DNA of 64,000 bases from Corynebacterium dentalis (GCF_900232865.1 NZ_OCTS01000001.1:62001-126000); one strand, 5' to 3'; shown: positions 26,405 to 35,966, counted from the stretch's first letter. Numbers and translations: made by a program. Notes: generated from the letters alone by a model not told the origin.

Positions 26405-28108
26405 TCAGTCTCCCACACACACCCACTTCCGCTCTGCTTTTGCACCCCTCCACCTTCGCCTCGCTCCGTCTTGCAGCTTTCGTCCAGGTGTTCTTGAAGT
26501 GGTGGGATTCAAGTTTCGCCGTGGCCGTCTTTGTGGATCGTCAGATCCCGGCGGAATCCATATCACTTTGTCCCCTGTGCTCGGATCAGTGCTGAGGGTC
26601 CACCAACGATCTCGATTCTTCCTCGAGTCATCCACTCGGGCATGCATGCGAGGATCAGCGAAGGTCAGATTCTCTAGGTCCGTCACACCACCTTCTTCCC
26701 AGCCATTGATGTGATGCATGTGGCAGCGGGCAGGGGGCGTAGTGGAACTAGGTGCCGTCGAGCCTCCTTCCTCTCCGCACAGCGCGAGGTACTGATCCAG
26801 ACTGCCCAGACGCTGCGACCTGCCTAACCACAGAGTTCTGCCGCTGAGATCCAAAACTTGCAGATAGAAATCTTGCGCCAAAGTCCCCTCGATCAGCTCG
26901 TTCATACCGATTTTCATGTTCGTGTCAGTCAGTCCGAACCCGCGCCCCTCCAACAACTCACGGAGGTTCACCACGGCCACTATCGAGGTACTGCCCCGCC
27001 GCGGTTTCAGTTCAAATTCGCGTAATGGCGGGGTAAATTCCTCATCGCCTTCCGATTCATTCTCCTCTTCAATCCCCTCTTCAACGTCGCGTCGTCTCAG
27101 CCCCTCTTCCCTCAGCCCTTCCTCCTCGTAGTTAGAGCAACCGTTCCCTTGCGAGCCCGACTCACCGAACTCTTCTCCGAACGTGTCCCCAAACTCTTCG
27201 CGCATAATCTCGCGCTCTTCCCTGGAGAAGCTATTGAACAACGCAGACTCCAAGCAGTCATGCGCACGTTGCGAAGGGCTCCGTGGATCATCGTTGAAAC
27301 CGTGATCACCCAATTCGCCGTCTTTGAGCAATCCACCAGCCGTCGCATGGTCAGCGAGCAACCTCTGGAACACGGCAGCGCATCGCGGAGTCAGACAACC
27401 TTTGATGGAGCTCATTCCATCCGCGCCTTGGCGGGAGATCTTGATTCCTCGCTTGCGAGCGTGATCTTTGGGCTCATACTCGGGTTCTTCTTCCCCAAGT
27501 AGCGCCCACAGCAAGTCATTCAGCTCGTTCAACACTTCCGGTCCACACTGTTCCGCTAGGTCCGCAATGATCTTGTCCCCACGCTCCACAAGTAGATCAT
27601 GCGTTCTATCCGGCATAGATTTAATGGCTTTATCGACCCGCCGAACCCCCTCCTCATTCAGGGTTCCACTCTTCACCAGTTCATGGATCTTGGGCATATA
27701 TTTCTTCGACGGTCGCACATCTGGCCCTTTTGGCCGATCATCCAGGCGTTCCACCGCAGCCATAATCCCGCGCGCCTCCAGCGAGGTAAATCCAAACTCC
27801 ATCATCAGCCACTGCGGACGCTTATGTTTACCCAACGGCATATGTTCCTCGTGAGCGCACACCAACCCCACATCGGCATTGGTCAGCATCCTTCTTGAGG
27901 TGGTGACCAGCGCATAGTAATCCGGACGCTCATCTGCACTGATCCGCTCCCACATATCAGCGTTACGCCCTGCCACGCGCGCCGTTACCTCTGCCAAAAG
28001 CTCCAGATCCGCCTGAAAGTCCTGCAAACTATCGACGTGCCCCGCGCCAAAATCAGCCGCTACACTCGGCCCCTCCGCGCCATGACATATAGGACTACTC
28101 ACGTTCAT
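26405..28108 (-). CDS. DUF222/HNH endonuclease domain protein (13E12-like)
   Basis: A protein of about 567 residues with an N- to mid-region DUF222 helical domain (about 30-260) and a C-terminal HNH nuclease domain. The HNH core reads CHMHHINGWEEGGVTDLENLTFADPRMHAR near residue 470. Between them (about 280-350) is an acidic, low-complexity stretch rich in Glu and Gly. The family is abundant and variable in mycobacteria and corynebacteria and is often seen in mobile or repeated contexts; its role is unknown. I chose the ATG at 28108; a TTG three codons earlier is possible. Both flanks are unusually pyrimidine-rich on the plus strand. Confidence 0.88.
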   Translation of the reverse strand: MNVSSPICHGAEGPSVAADFGAGHVDSLQDFQADLELLAEVTARVAGRNADMWERISADERPDYYALVTTSRRMLTNADVGLVCAHEEHMPLGKHKRPQWLMMEFGFTSLEARGIMAAVERLDDRPKGPDVRPSKKYMPKIHELVKSGTLNEEGVRRVDKAIKSMPDRTHDLLVERGDKIIADLAEQCGPEVLNELNDLLWALLGEEEPEYEPKDHARKRGIKISRQGADGMSSIKGCLTPRCAAVFQRLLADHATAGGLLKDGELGDHGFNDDPRSPSQRAHDCLESALFNSFSREEREIMREEFGDTFGEEFGESGSQGNGCSNYEEEGLREEGLRRRDVEEGIEEENESEGDEEFTPPLREFELKPRRGSTSIVAVVNLRELLEGRGFGLTDTNMKIGMNELIEGTLAQDFYLQVLDLSGRTLWLGRSQRLGSLDQYLALCGEEGGSTAPSSTTPPARCHMHHINGWEEGGVTDLENLTFADPRMHARVDDSRKNRDRWWTLSTDPSTGDKVIWIPPGSDDPQRRPRRNLNPTTSRTPGRKLQDGARRRWRGAKAERKWVCVGD

Positions 28109-28380
28109 CACCCCCAAATCCCCTCTTATGTCTCACCACGACAACAAACCCCTGCTGCCGCATCCCCAACTTGCTTCCCGTATATTTCCTATCTACATTT
28201 TAGAACACCTGATCTAGCATCTACAACCCCTACCGCCAACTTTCTTCAAAAATTTTTCTCGTCCACCATTACGGTCGGTAGCCAGTCCCCTTTCTTCCTC
28301 GCCGACGCCAAACTCACCCACACACAACACTTCTCCCCTCCCCTCACAAACCAATAAGCCCACGCACCAGGAGGTCATCG

Positions 28381-29451
28381 ATGCCGCACAACACCACCAA
28401 GACCATCTCCCCCGATGAACTCCGCGCACGCCGGTTGATCGCGCAGCTACTGGCCCCCAGCCAGGCCCACCCTCTCCAAATCAACGGCACCGATAATCCC
28501 GTCGCAACCGCAGCGGCAGCCACAACAGCCACAACAGTCGCAGCTGTCACCGAGTGGATGGTCGCCACCCAGTTCCAGCTCCGCAATTCCGGATTAGATG
28601 CCCTCGCCATCCGCGCAAACACGGACAAACAGCACGTAGAAGAGGCGATCAAGCAAGCCCAAGTTGTACGCAGCTGGTCCCAGCGCGGCACGCATCACGC
28701 GCTTTTCGCGCCGGATGTCGGCTGGGTCACGCGTGTGTGCACGCCACGGGTACAGGCGGCTTCGAGTAAGCGTCGGGCAGGATTAGGGCTTACGGACGAA
28801 GCAGTTGACACGGCACGTGATGCCCTCATCACCGCCCTCGAACATGCACAACAACCGCTATCTAGAACGCAGTGCTACGAGGTTTTCCGTGAAGCTGGTG
28901 TGGATCCCGATGAACAGCGCGGCCCGCACATGTTGCGGCACTTTGGCGGCGAGGGCGAGATTATCCAGGGCCCTCCCCACGGCAATATGGACTCGTTTGT
29001 GCTGCATGACAAGGTGGTTGGTCAGGCGCGTGACGTCGATAAGGAATTGGGGCGGGAGCGCGCGATCGGCGAGTTGGCGGCGCGCTACATCAACTCGCAC
29101 GGCCCAGCCACGGCTCAAGATTTCGCGTGGTGGAGCGGGCTTACGGTCAGGGAGGCCAAGGCCGGCTTCACAGAAGCGCAGAACTCAAGCACCCCACCCA
29201 TCGAGGTGACCTGCGAGAACATCACCTATTCGATGGGTGCGTGGCAGTCCACGGTCACGGAAGAAGAGCTTGCCCACGCCCTCACACTCACGCTCCGCCT
29301 GCCCGCGTTCGACGAGTACATCCTGGGCTACAAGGACCGTTCCCAGGTCATGGACGCCGCACTGATCCCCGAAGTCGGACCGTCGAAGAACGGGATGTGT
29401 TGGCCGTTCGTCGTGCACGCTGGCGTGGTGCAGGGTCGGGCGTCGGATTAG
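28381..29451 (+). CDS. Winged-helix DNA-binding domain protein (HTH_42), C-terminus abrupt
   Basis: A 356-residue protein of the HTH_42 family (formerly DUF1006), related to DNA glycosylases that unhook crosslinks, such as YcaQ/AlkX. Family signatures are visible: RGTHHALFAPDVGW near residue 100, LARYIN-type helix AARYINSHGPATAQDFAWWSGL near 238, and LPAFDEYILGYKDRS near 303. AGGAGG 7 nt before the ATG fixes the start. In family members I know, the chain continues past a VxG-T-W motif for a few dozen residues. Here it ends at VVQGRASD just where that motif is expected, so it may be truncated. Function in this organism is unproven. Confidence 0.85.
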   Translation: MPHNTTKTISPDELRARRLIAQLLAPSQAHPLQINGTDNPVATAAAATTATTVAAVTEWMVATQFQLRNSGLDALAIRANTDKQHVEEAIKQAQVVRSWSQRGTHHALFAPDVGWVTRVCTPRVQAASSKRRAGLGLTDEAVDTARDALITALEHAQQPLSRTQCYEVFREAGVDPDEQRGPHMLRHFGGEGEIIQGPPHGNMDSFVLHDKVVGQARDVDKELGRERAIGELAARYINSHGPATAQDFAWWSGLTVREAKAGFTEAQNSSTPPIEVTCENITYSMGAWQSTVTEEELAHALTLTLRLPAFDEYILGYKDRSQVMDAALIPEVGPSKNGMCWPFVVHAGVVQGRASD

Positions 29452-29525
29452 TCGCGCCCACCACATTCCACATTCCCCGCGCGTGAAACCTTGGGAAAAG
29501 CTGGCAAACAGGTAGGTTAAAGGCG

Positions 29526-30692
29526 ATGTCCAAGAACAGCGCCCTCCCCGTGACAGATTTTGTGGTTCCCGCCGCCGGTGGGGACCCAGTTCAGACGCTG
29601 CCGTACCGCGAGTACTACCGCGAGGTCAGCCGCAAGCAGCGCTTCCTCCGCATCTCTGCGTGGAAGCTGATCTTCAAGCGCGTGTACGTGGAGACGTTTT
29701 TCCGCGGCCTGATGGACCGGGGCGCGACGCTGGGGTTCTTCTCCCTGCTCACGACCGTGCCCACCCTCATGGCGTTCTACGCAATAACCACGCTGGTGCT
29801 GGATCAGAATCGACGCAAGGTCGTCGAGATCACCGACCAGTTCATCAACGAAAACATCCCGGAAAACTTCACTGATGAGGCGCGCAAGTTCATTGATACG
29901 ATCATCGGCTCCACGGAGCAATCGGTAGTCACGCTGCTGATTTCCGTTCTGATCGCGCTGTTTTCTTCTTCCGCTTATGTGCGCGCATTCTCCCGTACGG
30001 CGAACCTGATGTACGGACGAGAGGAAGGCCGCAGCCTCGCGCGGACGTGGCTGACGATGTGGGGGCTAACGATCCTGCTGGTCATGGGGCTATCACTGAT
30101 TGCCTTGGGGTTCTTCTTGCGCTATGACATCCTCACGCCGCTGCTCAACCCGATTTCCAAGCCGCTGGGCTGGGAGGGCTTCACCAGCTTCTTCCTCGAT
30201 ACGTTCCTGCCGATTTGGGAGTACGTGCGCTGGCCGGTGATTTTCGGCATGTCCATGGTGATGATCGCCCTGCTCTACCACGGTGCCCCGAACGTAAAAT
30301 ACGGCCGAGTGCGGTGGCTGACCAGCGGTTCCATATTCGCTCTGATCACGATGACGCTGGTGGGCATCGGTGTGCGGATTTACCTGAACAACTTCCTGCA
30401 CGTCGGCATGTACGGCGCACTTGGCGGACTCATCGCCGGCTGCGTGGGGCTGGTCCTGATTAACTCACTGTTGTTGTGTGGTCTCAAGATCGACGCCGAG
30501 GTCACCCGCGTCCGCGAACTACAAGCTGGCATGCACTCAGAGGAGCTGATTCAGGTTCCTCCACGTTCGTCGGTTGGCGCGAACGTCAACAATGTCTTCA
30601 ACGCGCAGTTGGTCGAGCAGGCCGCCCGCTACCGCAAGCGGTATGGCGATACGGTTCCGCCAGCTAGTGAATCACCAGCTACTGCGCCTTAG
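29526..30692 (+). CDS. YihY/UPF0761 family membrane protein
   Basis: A 388-residue inner-membrane protein of the YihY/BrkB (formerly RNase BN) family. It has an amphipathic N-terminal part, then six or so hydrophobic segments, including GATLGFFSLLTTVPTLMAFYAI near residue 70, VVTLLISVLIALFSSSAY near 137 and VGLVLINSLLLCGLKIDAEVTR near 312. The last of these matches the family's typical end of the membrane domain. The C-terminal 60 residues are soluble. No catalytic role is established for the family. Its 3' end overlaps the convergent decarboxylase gene by 14 nt. Confidence 0.9.
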   Translation: MSKNSALPVTDFVVPAAGGDPVQTLPYREYYREVSRKQRFLRISAWKLIFKRVYVETFFRGLMDRGATLGFFSLLTTVPTLMAFYAITTLVLDQNRRKVVEITDQFINENIPENFTDEARKFIDTIIGSTEQSVVTLLISVLIALFSSSAYVRAFSRTANLMYGREEGRSLARTWLTMWGLTILLVMGLSLIALGFFLRYDILTPLLNPISKPLGWEGFTSFFLDTFLPIWEYVRWPVIFGMSMVMIALLYHGAPNVKYGRVRWLTSGSIFALITMTLVGIGVRIYLNNFLHVGMYGALGGLIAGCVGLVLINSLLLCGLKIDAEVTRVRELQAGMHSEELIQVPPRSSVGANVNNVFNAQLVEQAARYRKRYGDTVPPASESPATAP

Positions 30693-31119
30693 GTTCAAGT
30701 TCTGCTTCGAGGACTTCCTGCACTACCTTCATCGCAGACAGTGCGGCCGGGGCGCCGCAGTAGCCCGAGGAGTGGATAACTGCCTCGGTAATTTCTTCCC
30801 GGGTGAGCCCGTTGTTCAGCCCACCGCGCACGTGCCCGCGCAGTTCTTCGGTGGCGCGCAGGGCAACCAGCATGCCGATGTTCAGCAGGCTCCGGTCGCG
30901 GCGCGACAAGCCATCACGGGTCCACACGGATCCCCACACGGTGGCCGTGACGTGCTTTTGCAGTTCTTCGCCGTCGGAACCTGCTGCTCGCTCGAGCGCA
31001 GCATCGACAAAGTCATCCCCCATTACTTCGCGCCGCACCTGAATACCGTCATCGAACCGGGAGTCTCCGCTCCCAGTTTCCCTAGTATTAGCTTCAGTGT
31101 TCTCGTTGCTGTTTGTCAT
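30679..31119 (-). CDS. Carboxymuconolactone decarboxylase family protein (PcaC-like)
   Basis: About 146 residues with one CMD domain. The motif HSSGYCGAPAALSAM near the C-terminus matches the PcaC-type HxxxYxGxPA pattern. It lacks the CxxC of AhpD peroxidases, so a decarboxylase-like rather than a peroxidase role fits. DRSLLNIGMLVALRATEEL is the other family signature. I prefer the ATG at 31119; the frame also opens at a TTG immediately after the upstream stop. No other protocatechuate-pathway genes are nearby, so the substrate is unknown. A perfect palindrome lies just upstream of the start. Confidence 0.88.
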   Translation of the reverse strand: MTNSNENTEANTRETGSGDSRFDDGIQVRREVMGDDFVDAALERAAGSDGEELQKHVTATVWGSVWTRDGLSRRDRSLLNIGMLVALRATEELRGHVRGGLNNGLTREEITEAVIHSSGYCGAPAALSAMKVVQEVLEAELEPKAQ

Positions 31120-31122
31120 GCC

Positions 31123-31138
31123 CCTCACTCTAGTGAGG
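31123..31138. repeat. Palindrome upstream of the CMD gene
   Basis: CCTCACT-CT-AGTGAGG is a perfect inverted repeat with 7-bp arms, 4 nt before the presumed CMD start codon. It could be a repressor site or an RNA hairpin that hides the ribosome site. It also lies between the NAD(P)-binding gene and the CMD gene, where a separate promoter could exist. Confidence 0.5.
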
Positions 31139-31158
31139 AGCGAGACACCTCTTCGCAA

Positions 31159-31836
31159 CTACACCGCAGCCAGCGCCTCAGCCACGGGGGTCTCACCGTC
31201 GTGGAAGTTGATCTGCTTGCCAATCGTCTTGTCCTCATCCACTGCAGCCGCAACCACCTGGGCAACGTTGGCGCGGGACGTGGCAGGCACGTCCGTATCG
31301 GACAGTTCCGTTCCCTCTTGCACGTCGATCTTGCCCGTGGGCTCGTCCAGAGTCAGCACGGATGGGCCCACGATTGTCCAGTCCAGCCCGCTGTTGCGCA
31401 GGTGCTCGTCAGCTTGCACCTTCGCGTTGAAGTAGGCGTACATGCCCTCGCTCTTGTCCACGCCAGGGAATTCGCCGTCCACCATGTGCGAGTTGAAGAA
31501 GGAGACCATGACGTAGCGCTGCACTCCGGCCTTCTTGGCTGCCTCCATGGTGCGGATGGCGGCGTCGCGGTCGATTGCCCACGTTTCTTCTTCGCCGGAT
31601 CCGCCCGCGCCGGCGCTCCATACCACCACGTCGGAGCCGCGGAAGACGTCGGCGATCTGGTCTTCATCGAGTTGCGTGACATCTTCGACGACAGGCTCCG
31701 CTCCCGCCTCACGCACGTCATCTGCCTGCTCTTGTTTGCGGATCAGGGAGCGCACGGTGTGGCCGTTGTCCGCTAGAAGTGGGGCCGCACGCAGGGCGAC
31801 CTTGCCGTGTCCACCAACGATCGTGACTGTTGACAT
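31159..31836 (-). CDS. NAD(P)-binding Rossmann-fold protein (atypical SDR)
   Basis: A 225-residue atypical short-chain dehydrogenase/NAD(P)H-binding protein similar to the YwnB/YesF group. The cofactor loop is VTIVGGHGKVALRAAPLL at the N-terminus, DVVVWSAGAGGSGEEETWAIDRDAA follows near residue 70, and YVMVSFFNSHMVDG then YFNAKVQADEHLRNSGLDWTIV lie near 105-150. It has no clear substrate-defining residues. GGAGA about 9 nt before the ATG supports the start. It probably forms a two-gene unit with the CMD protein downstream. Confidence 0.87.
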   Translation of the reverse strand: MSTVTIVGGHGKVALRAAPLLADNGHTVRSLIRKQEQADDVREAGAEPVVEDVTQLDEDQIADVFRGSDVVVWSAGAGGSGEEETWAIDRDAAIRTMEAAKKAGVQRYVMVSFFNSHMVDGEFPGVDKSEGMYAYFNAKVQADEHLRNSGLDWTIVGPSVLTLDEPTGKIDVQEGTELSDTDVPATSRANVAQVVAAAVDEDKTIGKQINFHDGETPVAEALAAV

Positions 31837-31959
31837 GGTGATAAATCTCCATTTCTCGTCGTCTTGACGCGGGTTTTAGTTCGCCGAAGTTCGACTCGGC
31901 CACAAGAGCCTCTAGCTTCTACAACGCACACAGACGGTCAGAATTCCCGCGAGCAGATA

Positions 31960-32499
31960 TCACGCCCGCGGCCAGGGCTTTCCGCGCTTTTCTTCCACGC
32001 TTTGGTTAAAGCGGCGCAGCATCCGCGCGTAGGTAGCCACGTCTTCAGCGCTCCAGTCATCCATGACTGTGGCAGCGCTATCCCTGCGTGCGGCAAACTC
32101 CTGCTTCAGCAGTTCTGCCCCCTCTTTGCTGGGCTGATGCTTCTTCGCGGCTCCACCGTCCGGGTCTGCAATCTTTTCCACGAGTCCGTGTTTCATTGCG
32201 GCAGCGATCTGCCGGTGGACCGTGGAGACATCCACGTCGAAGGCTTCCGCGAGTTCCGCCACGGACATGGGTCCTTCCGCGGTCAACCGGGAGAGCAACA
32301 CAGCGGCGCTACGGTCCATCAGCGCTTGGCGGCCGTAAGGCTCCACTCCATGCAGGGGAATTCGAGACAGCAGCATGTGCTCGTAGACCATCATGTCGAT
32401 GGGGACCCGCATGTCTGCCCCTACAGAGTCATCGGTCCGTGCATCCGAACCAAAAGACCCGCGAGGAGTTTGACGTTCAGTGTGATTGTCAGATGCCAT
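31960..32499 (-). CDS. MarR-family transcriptional regulator
   Basis: A 179-residue regulator with a winged helix at about residues 65-120 (MSVAELAEAFDVDVSTVHRQIAAAMKHGLVEKIAD) and flanking dimerisation helices. The frame is open for 71 more codons upstream, but that part crosses the divergent intergenic operator and looks non-coding, so I used the ATG at 32499 (MASDNHTERQ). It diverges from an MFS exporter, the classic arrangement for a repressor and its efflux pump. The ligand is unknown. Confidence 0.88.
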   Translation of the reverse strand: MASDNHTERQTPRGSFGSDARTDDSVGADMRVPIDMMVYEHMLLSRIPLHGVEPYGRQALMDRSAAVLLSRLTAEGPMSVAELAEAFDVDVSTVHRQIAAAMKHGLVEKIADPDGGAAKKHQPSKEGAELLKQEFAARRDSAATVMDDWSAEDVATYARMLRRFNQSVEEKRGKPWPRA

Positions 32500-32560
32500 G
32501 GCTCCATTGTGCACGAAATCTTGGGTGGCGATGTGACTCTTCACCCCACCAAGCGTACAG

Positions 32561-32596
32561 TTTGCATTATGCAAATTCGCAGGCCGGGTGCATAAT
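32561..32596. promoter_or_regulatory. Palindromic operator between marR and MFS genes
   Basis: A perfect palindrome TTTGCAT-T-ATGCAAA occupies 32561-32575. An extra inverted copy, TGCATAAT at 32589-32596, mirrors ATTATGCA inside it. The site lies in the divergent spacer, where a MarR dimer could block both genes. MarR-family operators are typically such AT-rich palindromes of 15-20 bp. Confidence 0.75.
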
Positions 32597-32638
32597 CTCC
32601 CGTCCGTCCCCAGAAGACTCAACCCGGAAGGACATCTA

Positions 32639-33835
32639 TTGACCCCGAAATCTTCCGAAAAACCACAACTAATCACCCCCACCTTCGTGGTGGCCTGGCT
32701 GATCAACTTCATCCAATATTTACTTTTCTACTTACTCATCACCACCATCGCACTGTACGCGGTCGAGGAATTCGCAGCCTCCGAGGCCGCCAGCGGCCTG
32801 GCCGCCAGCTCCTTCGTGATCGGCGCCACCATCGCCCGTATCTTCTCCGGCTATCTCACTGATCTGCTCGGCCAGCGCCCCATCCTGCTCACCGCCGTGG
32901 CGGTCGTGGCGGTAGCTTCGGCGCTCTACTTCCCCACTAACTCGCTGCCGCTGCTCATTGCCGTGCGCATCCTACACGGCTTCGCGTATGCCTTCGCCAG
33001 CACCGCGATCATGGCGGTCGTGCAGACCGGCATGCCCTCATCCAGGCGCGCAGAAGGTACCGGATTCTTCGCTCTCAGCTCCACGCTCGCCACTGCGTTA
33101 GGCCCGGCAGCTGGCCTATTCCTGGTGGACTCATACTCCCACGCCGTGCTGTTCGGCGTGACACTCGCGACGTCCCTGGCGGGTCTACTGCTCGCCCTGT
33201 TCTTGCGCATCCCTGCCCACCCTTCGGCGGGAGCGCAGGAGAAGTTCAGCTTGGCGTCCATCATCCATCCTTCGGTGCTCCCGATCGGCCTGTTCATGCT
33301 GCTCGTGGGCCTGTGCTACTCGGGCGTAATCACGTACCTGAACGGCTACTCGGTGGATCGCGGGCTGACCATGGGCGCCGGGTTGTTCTTCGTGGCCTAC
33401 TCGGTGGTCATGCTGATCATGCGCTTTTTCTTGGGGCGCATTCAAGATGTACGCGGAGATAACCTTGTCATCGCACTGGGCTTAGTGTCCTTTTGCTGCG
33501 CACTGCTTCTGCTGGCAGTAGCGAGCGCGGATTGGATGGTCGTGCTCGCGGGCGCGTTGACGGGCATGGGTTATGGCACATTAATGCCCGCCTGCCAGGC
33601 CATCAGCGTGCGCTTGGTGCAGGCGCACGAGCTAGGCACGGGCATTTCCACAATGTTCCTGCTCATGGACGTAGGCCTCGGTGTGGGTCCGGTGTTCCTA
33701 GGCATGCTCGTGGGTACGGCTGGCTACGGCGCGATGTACGTGTTCTTGGCCGCGGTATTGGTGGTTGCCAGCGCGCTGTACGTGGTGGTTCACGGTCGTC
33801 ATCAAGATTTTCGACGCCAACAAGTCCAGCCCTAA
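32639..33835 (+). CDS. Major facilitator superfamily efflux transporter
   Basis: A membrane transporter of about 398 residues with 12 predicted helices. Helices 1-6 include the A-like motif region GYLTDLLGQRPILL after helix 2, and a second half begins near residue 200 after a short soluble loop (RIPAHPSAGAQEKFS). I chose the TTG at 32639 because GGAAGGA lies about 7 nt upstream. The open frame begins 17 codons earlier, inside the operator region. Divergent pairing with a MarR regulator suggests drug or metabolite efflux; the substrate is not predictable. Confidence 0.9.
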   Translation: MTPKSSEKPQLITPTFVVAWLINFIQYLLFYLLITTIALYAVEEFAASEAASGLAASSFVIGATIARIFSGYLTDLLGQRPILLTAVAVVAVASALYFPTNSLPLLIAVRILHGFAYAFASTAIMAVVQTGMPSSRRAEGTGFFALSSTLATALGPAAGLFLVDSYSHAVLFGVTLATSLAGLLLALFLRIPAHPSAGAQEKFSLASIIHPSVLPIGLFMLLVGLCYSGVITYLNGYSVDRGLTMGAGLFFVAYSVVMLIMRFFLGRIQDVRGDNLVIALGLVSFCCALLLLAVASADWMVVLAGALTGMGYGTLMPACQAISVRLVQAHELGTGISTMFLLMDVGLGVGPVFLGMLVGTAGYGAMYVFLAAVLVVASALYVVVHGRHQDFRRQQVQP

Positions 33836-33948
33836 CAACCAAAATGACGGGGAAAATGGCCGAATTGCGCGAAACAAGGAGTAACGTTCCTTTGGTTACA
33901 TTCATCTCGGCTCACACTGCTGGGATCCCCTGCTAGAAAGTTCACATC

Positions 33949-35966
33949 ATGACCGAACCGGCCCAACCCGCCAGCTCTGCCAGTTCCCCGCTTCACGACA
34001 CTCCCAGCACTCCGCCGGGTGCCGGGTCCATGCGAGAGTTGACTGTCCGCGCCATCATTTTGGGCGGCATCATCACGTTGGTTTTCACCGCAGCAAACGT
34101 TTATTTGGGCCGAAGGTTGGTCTGACGTTCGCCACGTCGATTCCCGCAGCCGTCATTTCCATGGCGATTCTGCGCCGGTTCGCGCATCACACCATCGTGG
34201 AAAACAACATCGTGCAGACCATTGCTTCGGCGGCTGGCACGTTGTCCGCGATCATCTTTGTGCTTCCTGGCCTGATCATGATCGGCTTCTGGTCAGGATT
34301 CCCGTACTGGACCACAGCGTTTGTCTGCGCCGTGGGTGGCATTTTGGGCGTGACGTACTCCATCCCGCTGCGCCGTGCACTGGTCACGGGCTCTGACCTT
34401 CCATACCCAGAGGGTCGCGCTGCCGGCGAGGTGCTGAAAGTCGGCGATGAGCAAGGATCCGCCGAAGAGAACAAGCGCGGCCTTCACGCCATCGTGGTGG
34501 GCGCTGTGGCTTCTGCCGGTTTCGCCCTCTTGGCGGCGCTCAAGGGTGTGGCAGGTTCGTTGTCCACTTACTTCAAGGTGGGCGCAGGTGCCACCACCAT
34601 CGGCGGTTCCCTCTCGCTGGCGTTGATTGGTGTGGGCCACTTGGTGGGCATGTCCGTGGGCATCGCCATGATCGTGGGCCTGATCATCTCCTTTGTGGTT
34701 CTTCTGCCTCTGAAGACCTCCGGATTGGTGGACGGACTCAGCGGCTCGGACGCTCTCGCGGACATCGTGGATACGTCCTTCTCTAGCGAAGTGCGCTTCA
34801 TTGGCGCCGGCGCGATGGCCGTGGCGGCCGTCTGGACACTATTGAAGATCATCGGTCCCATCATCAAGGGCATCAAGGATTCGCTGACTTCCTTCCGCGC
34901 CCGCCACGACGGCCAGCAGGTTGCCTTGACCGAGCGCGATATCCCCTTCCCCGTCGTCGCCGGGGTCACGGTGGCATCGATGCTGCCCGTGGGTATTCTG
35001 CTGTGGCTATTCGTCAAGGACACGTCGATCATGCACCACGCCACCAGCTTGGTCATTGTCTCCATCGTGTATGTACTGTTGGTGGGCCTAATTGTCGCGT
35101 CCATCTGCGGTTACATGGCCGGTCTGATCGGCGCTTCGAACTCCCCTATTTCCGGCGTGGGCATCATCGTGGTGCTCTCCGCTGCCCTGCTCATTAAGGC
35201 CATCACCGGCACGGAGTCCCAGTCCAACCCAGAGGCACTGGTCGCATTCACGCTGTTCACCGCCGCGGTGGTGTTCGGCATCGCCACCATTTCGAACGAC
35301 AATCTGCAGGACCTCAAGACCGGCCAGATCGTCGGCGCCACCCCATGGAAGCAGCAGGTCGCTTTGATCATCGGTGTGCTATTTGGCTCCGCGATCATCC
35401 CGCCCGTGCTGCAACTGATGATGACCAGCTTCGGCTTCGTCGGCGCGCCGGGCGCTGGCGATGACGCCCTCGCCGCACCACAGGCGGCATTGCTATCCTC
35501 AGTGGCCTCGGGCATCTTTGGTAACTCTCTGGATTGGTCGCTGATCGGGCTGGGCGCGCTGATTGGTGTGGGAGTGATCCTCGTCGACGAAATCCTCCGC
35601 AAAACCACCAGCTTCTCCTTGCCGCCGCTGGCCGTGGGCATGGGCATGTACCTGCCAGTCACCCTGACTCTCATTATTCCGCTGGGTGCCGTGGTGGGCA
35701 TGTACTACGACCGTTGGGCTGGCAAGCAGCGCAATCCAGAATCCACCAGGCGCTTGGGCATTTTGGTGGCTACGGGCTTGATCGTCGGTGAGTCCCTGTT
35801 CGGCGTGCTGAACGCGGGAATCATCGCTGCCGCCGGTGACGGCGACGCCCTCGCCGTCTTCCCCGAGTCCTGGTCTACCGCCGCCAACTGGCTCGGCCCG
35901 ATCGTCTTCGTGCTGGCCGTGGCAGGTTGTTACCGTTTCGTCCAAGGTCTCGGCCGCAAGTCCTAA
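33949..35966 (+). pseudogene. OPT-family oligopeptide transporter, one-base frameshift
   Basis: The gene begins at the ATG at 33949 (MTEPAQPASS) and reads about 55 codons, through RELTVRAIILGGIITLVFTA and NVYLG, to a TGA near 34123. The protein continues in the next frame as KVGLTFATSIPAAVISMAILRR and on for about 600 more residues to 35966. At 34108-34115 the sequence reads GGCCGAAG where GGCCTGAAG would restore the frame (YLGLKVGLTF), so one T appears missing. The restored length of 672 aa is normal for the bacterial OPT (oligopeptide/metal-chelate) family with about 14-16 helices. It is either a true recent inactivation or a sequencing error. An internal start at 34161 would lack the first helix. 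Confidence 0.9.

Noticed and set aside
32500-32712. 71-codon N-terminal extension of the MarR gene
   Set aside because: It crosses the operator palindrome and the start of the divergent MFS gene.
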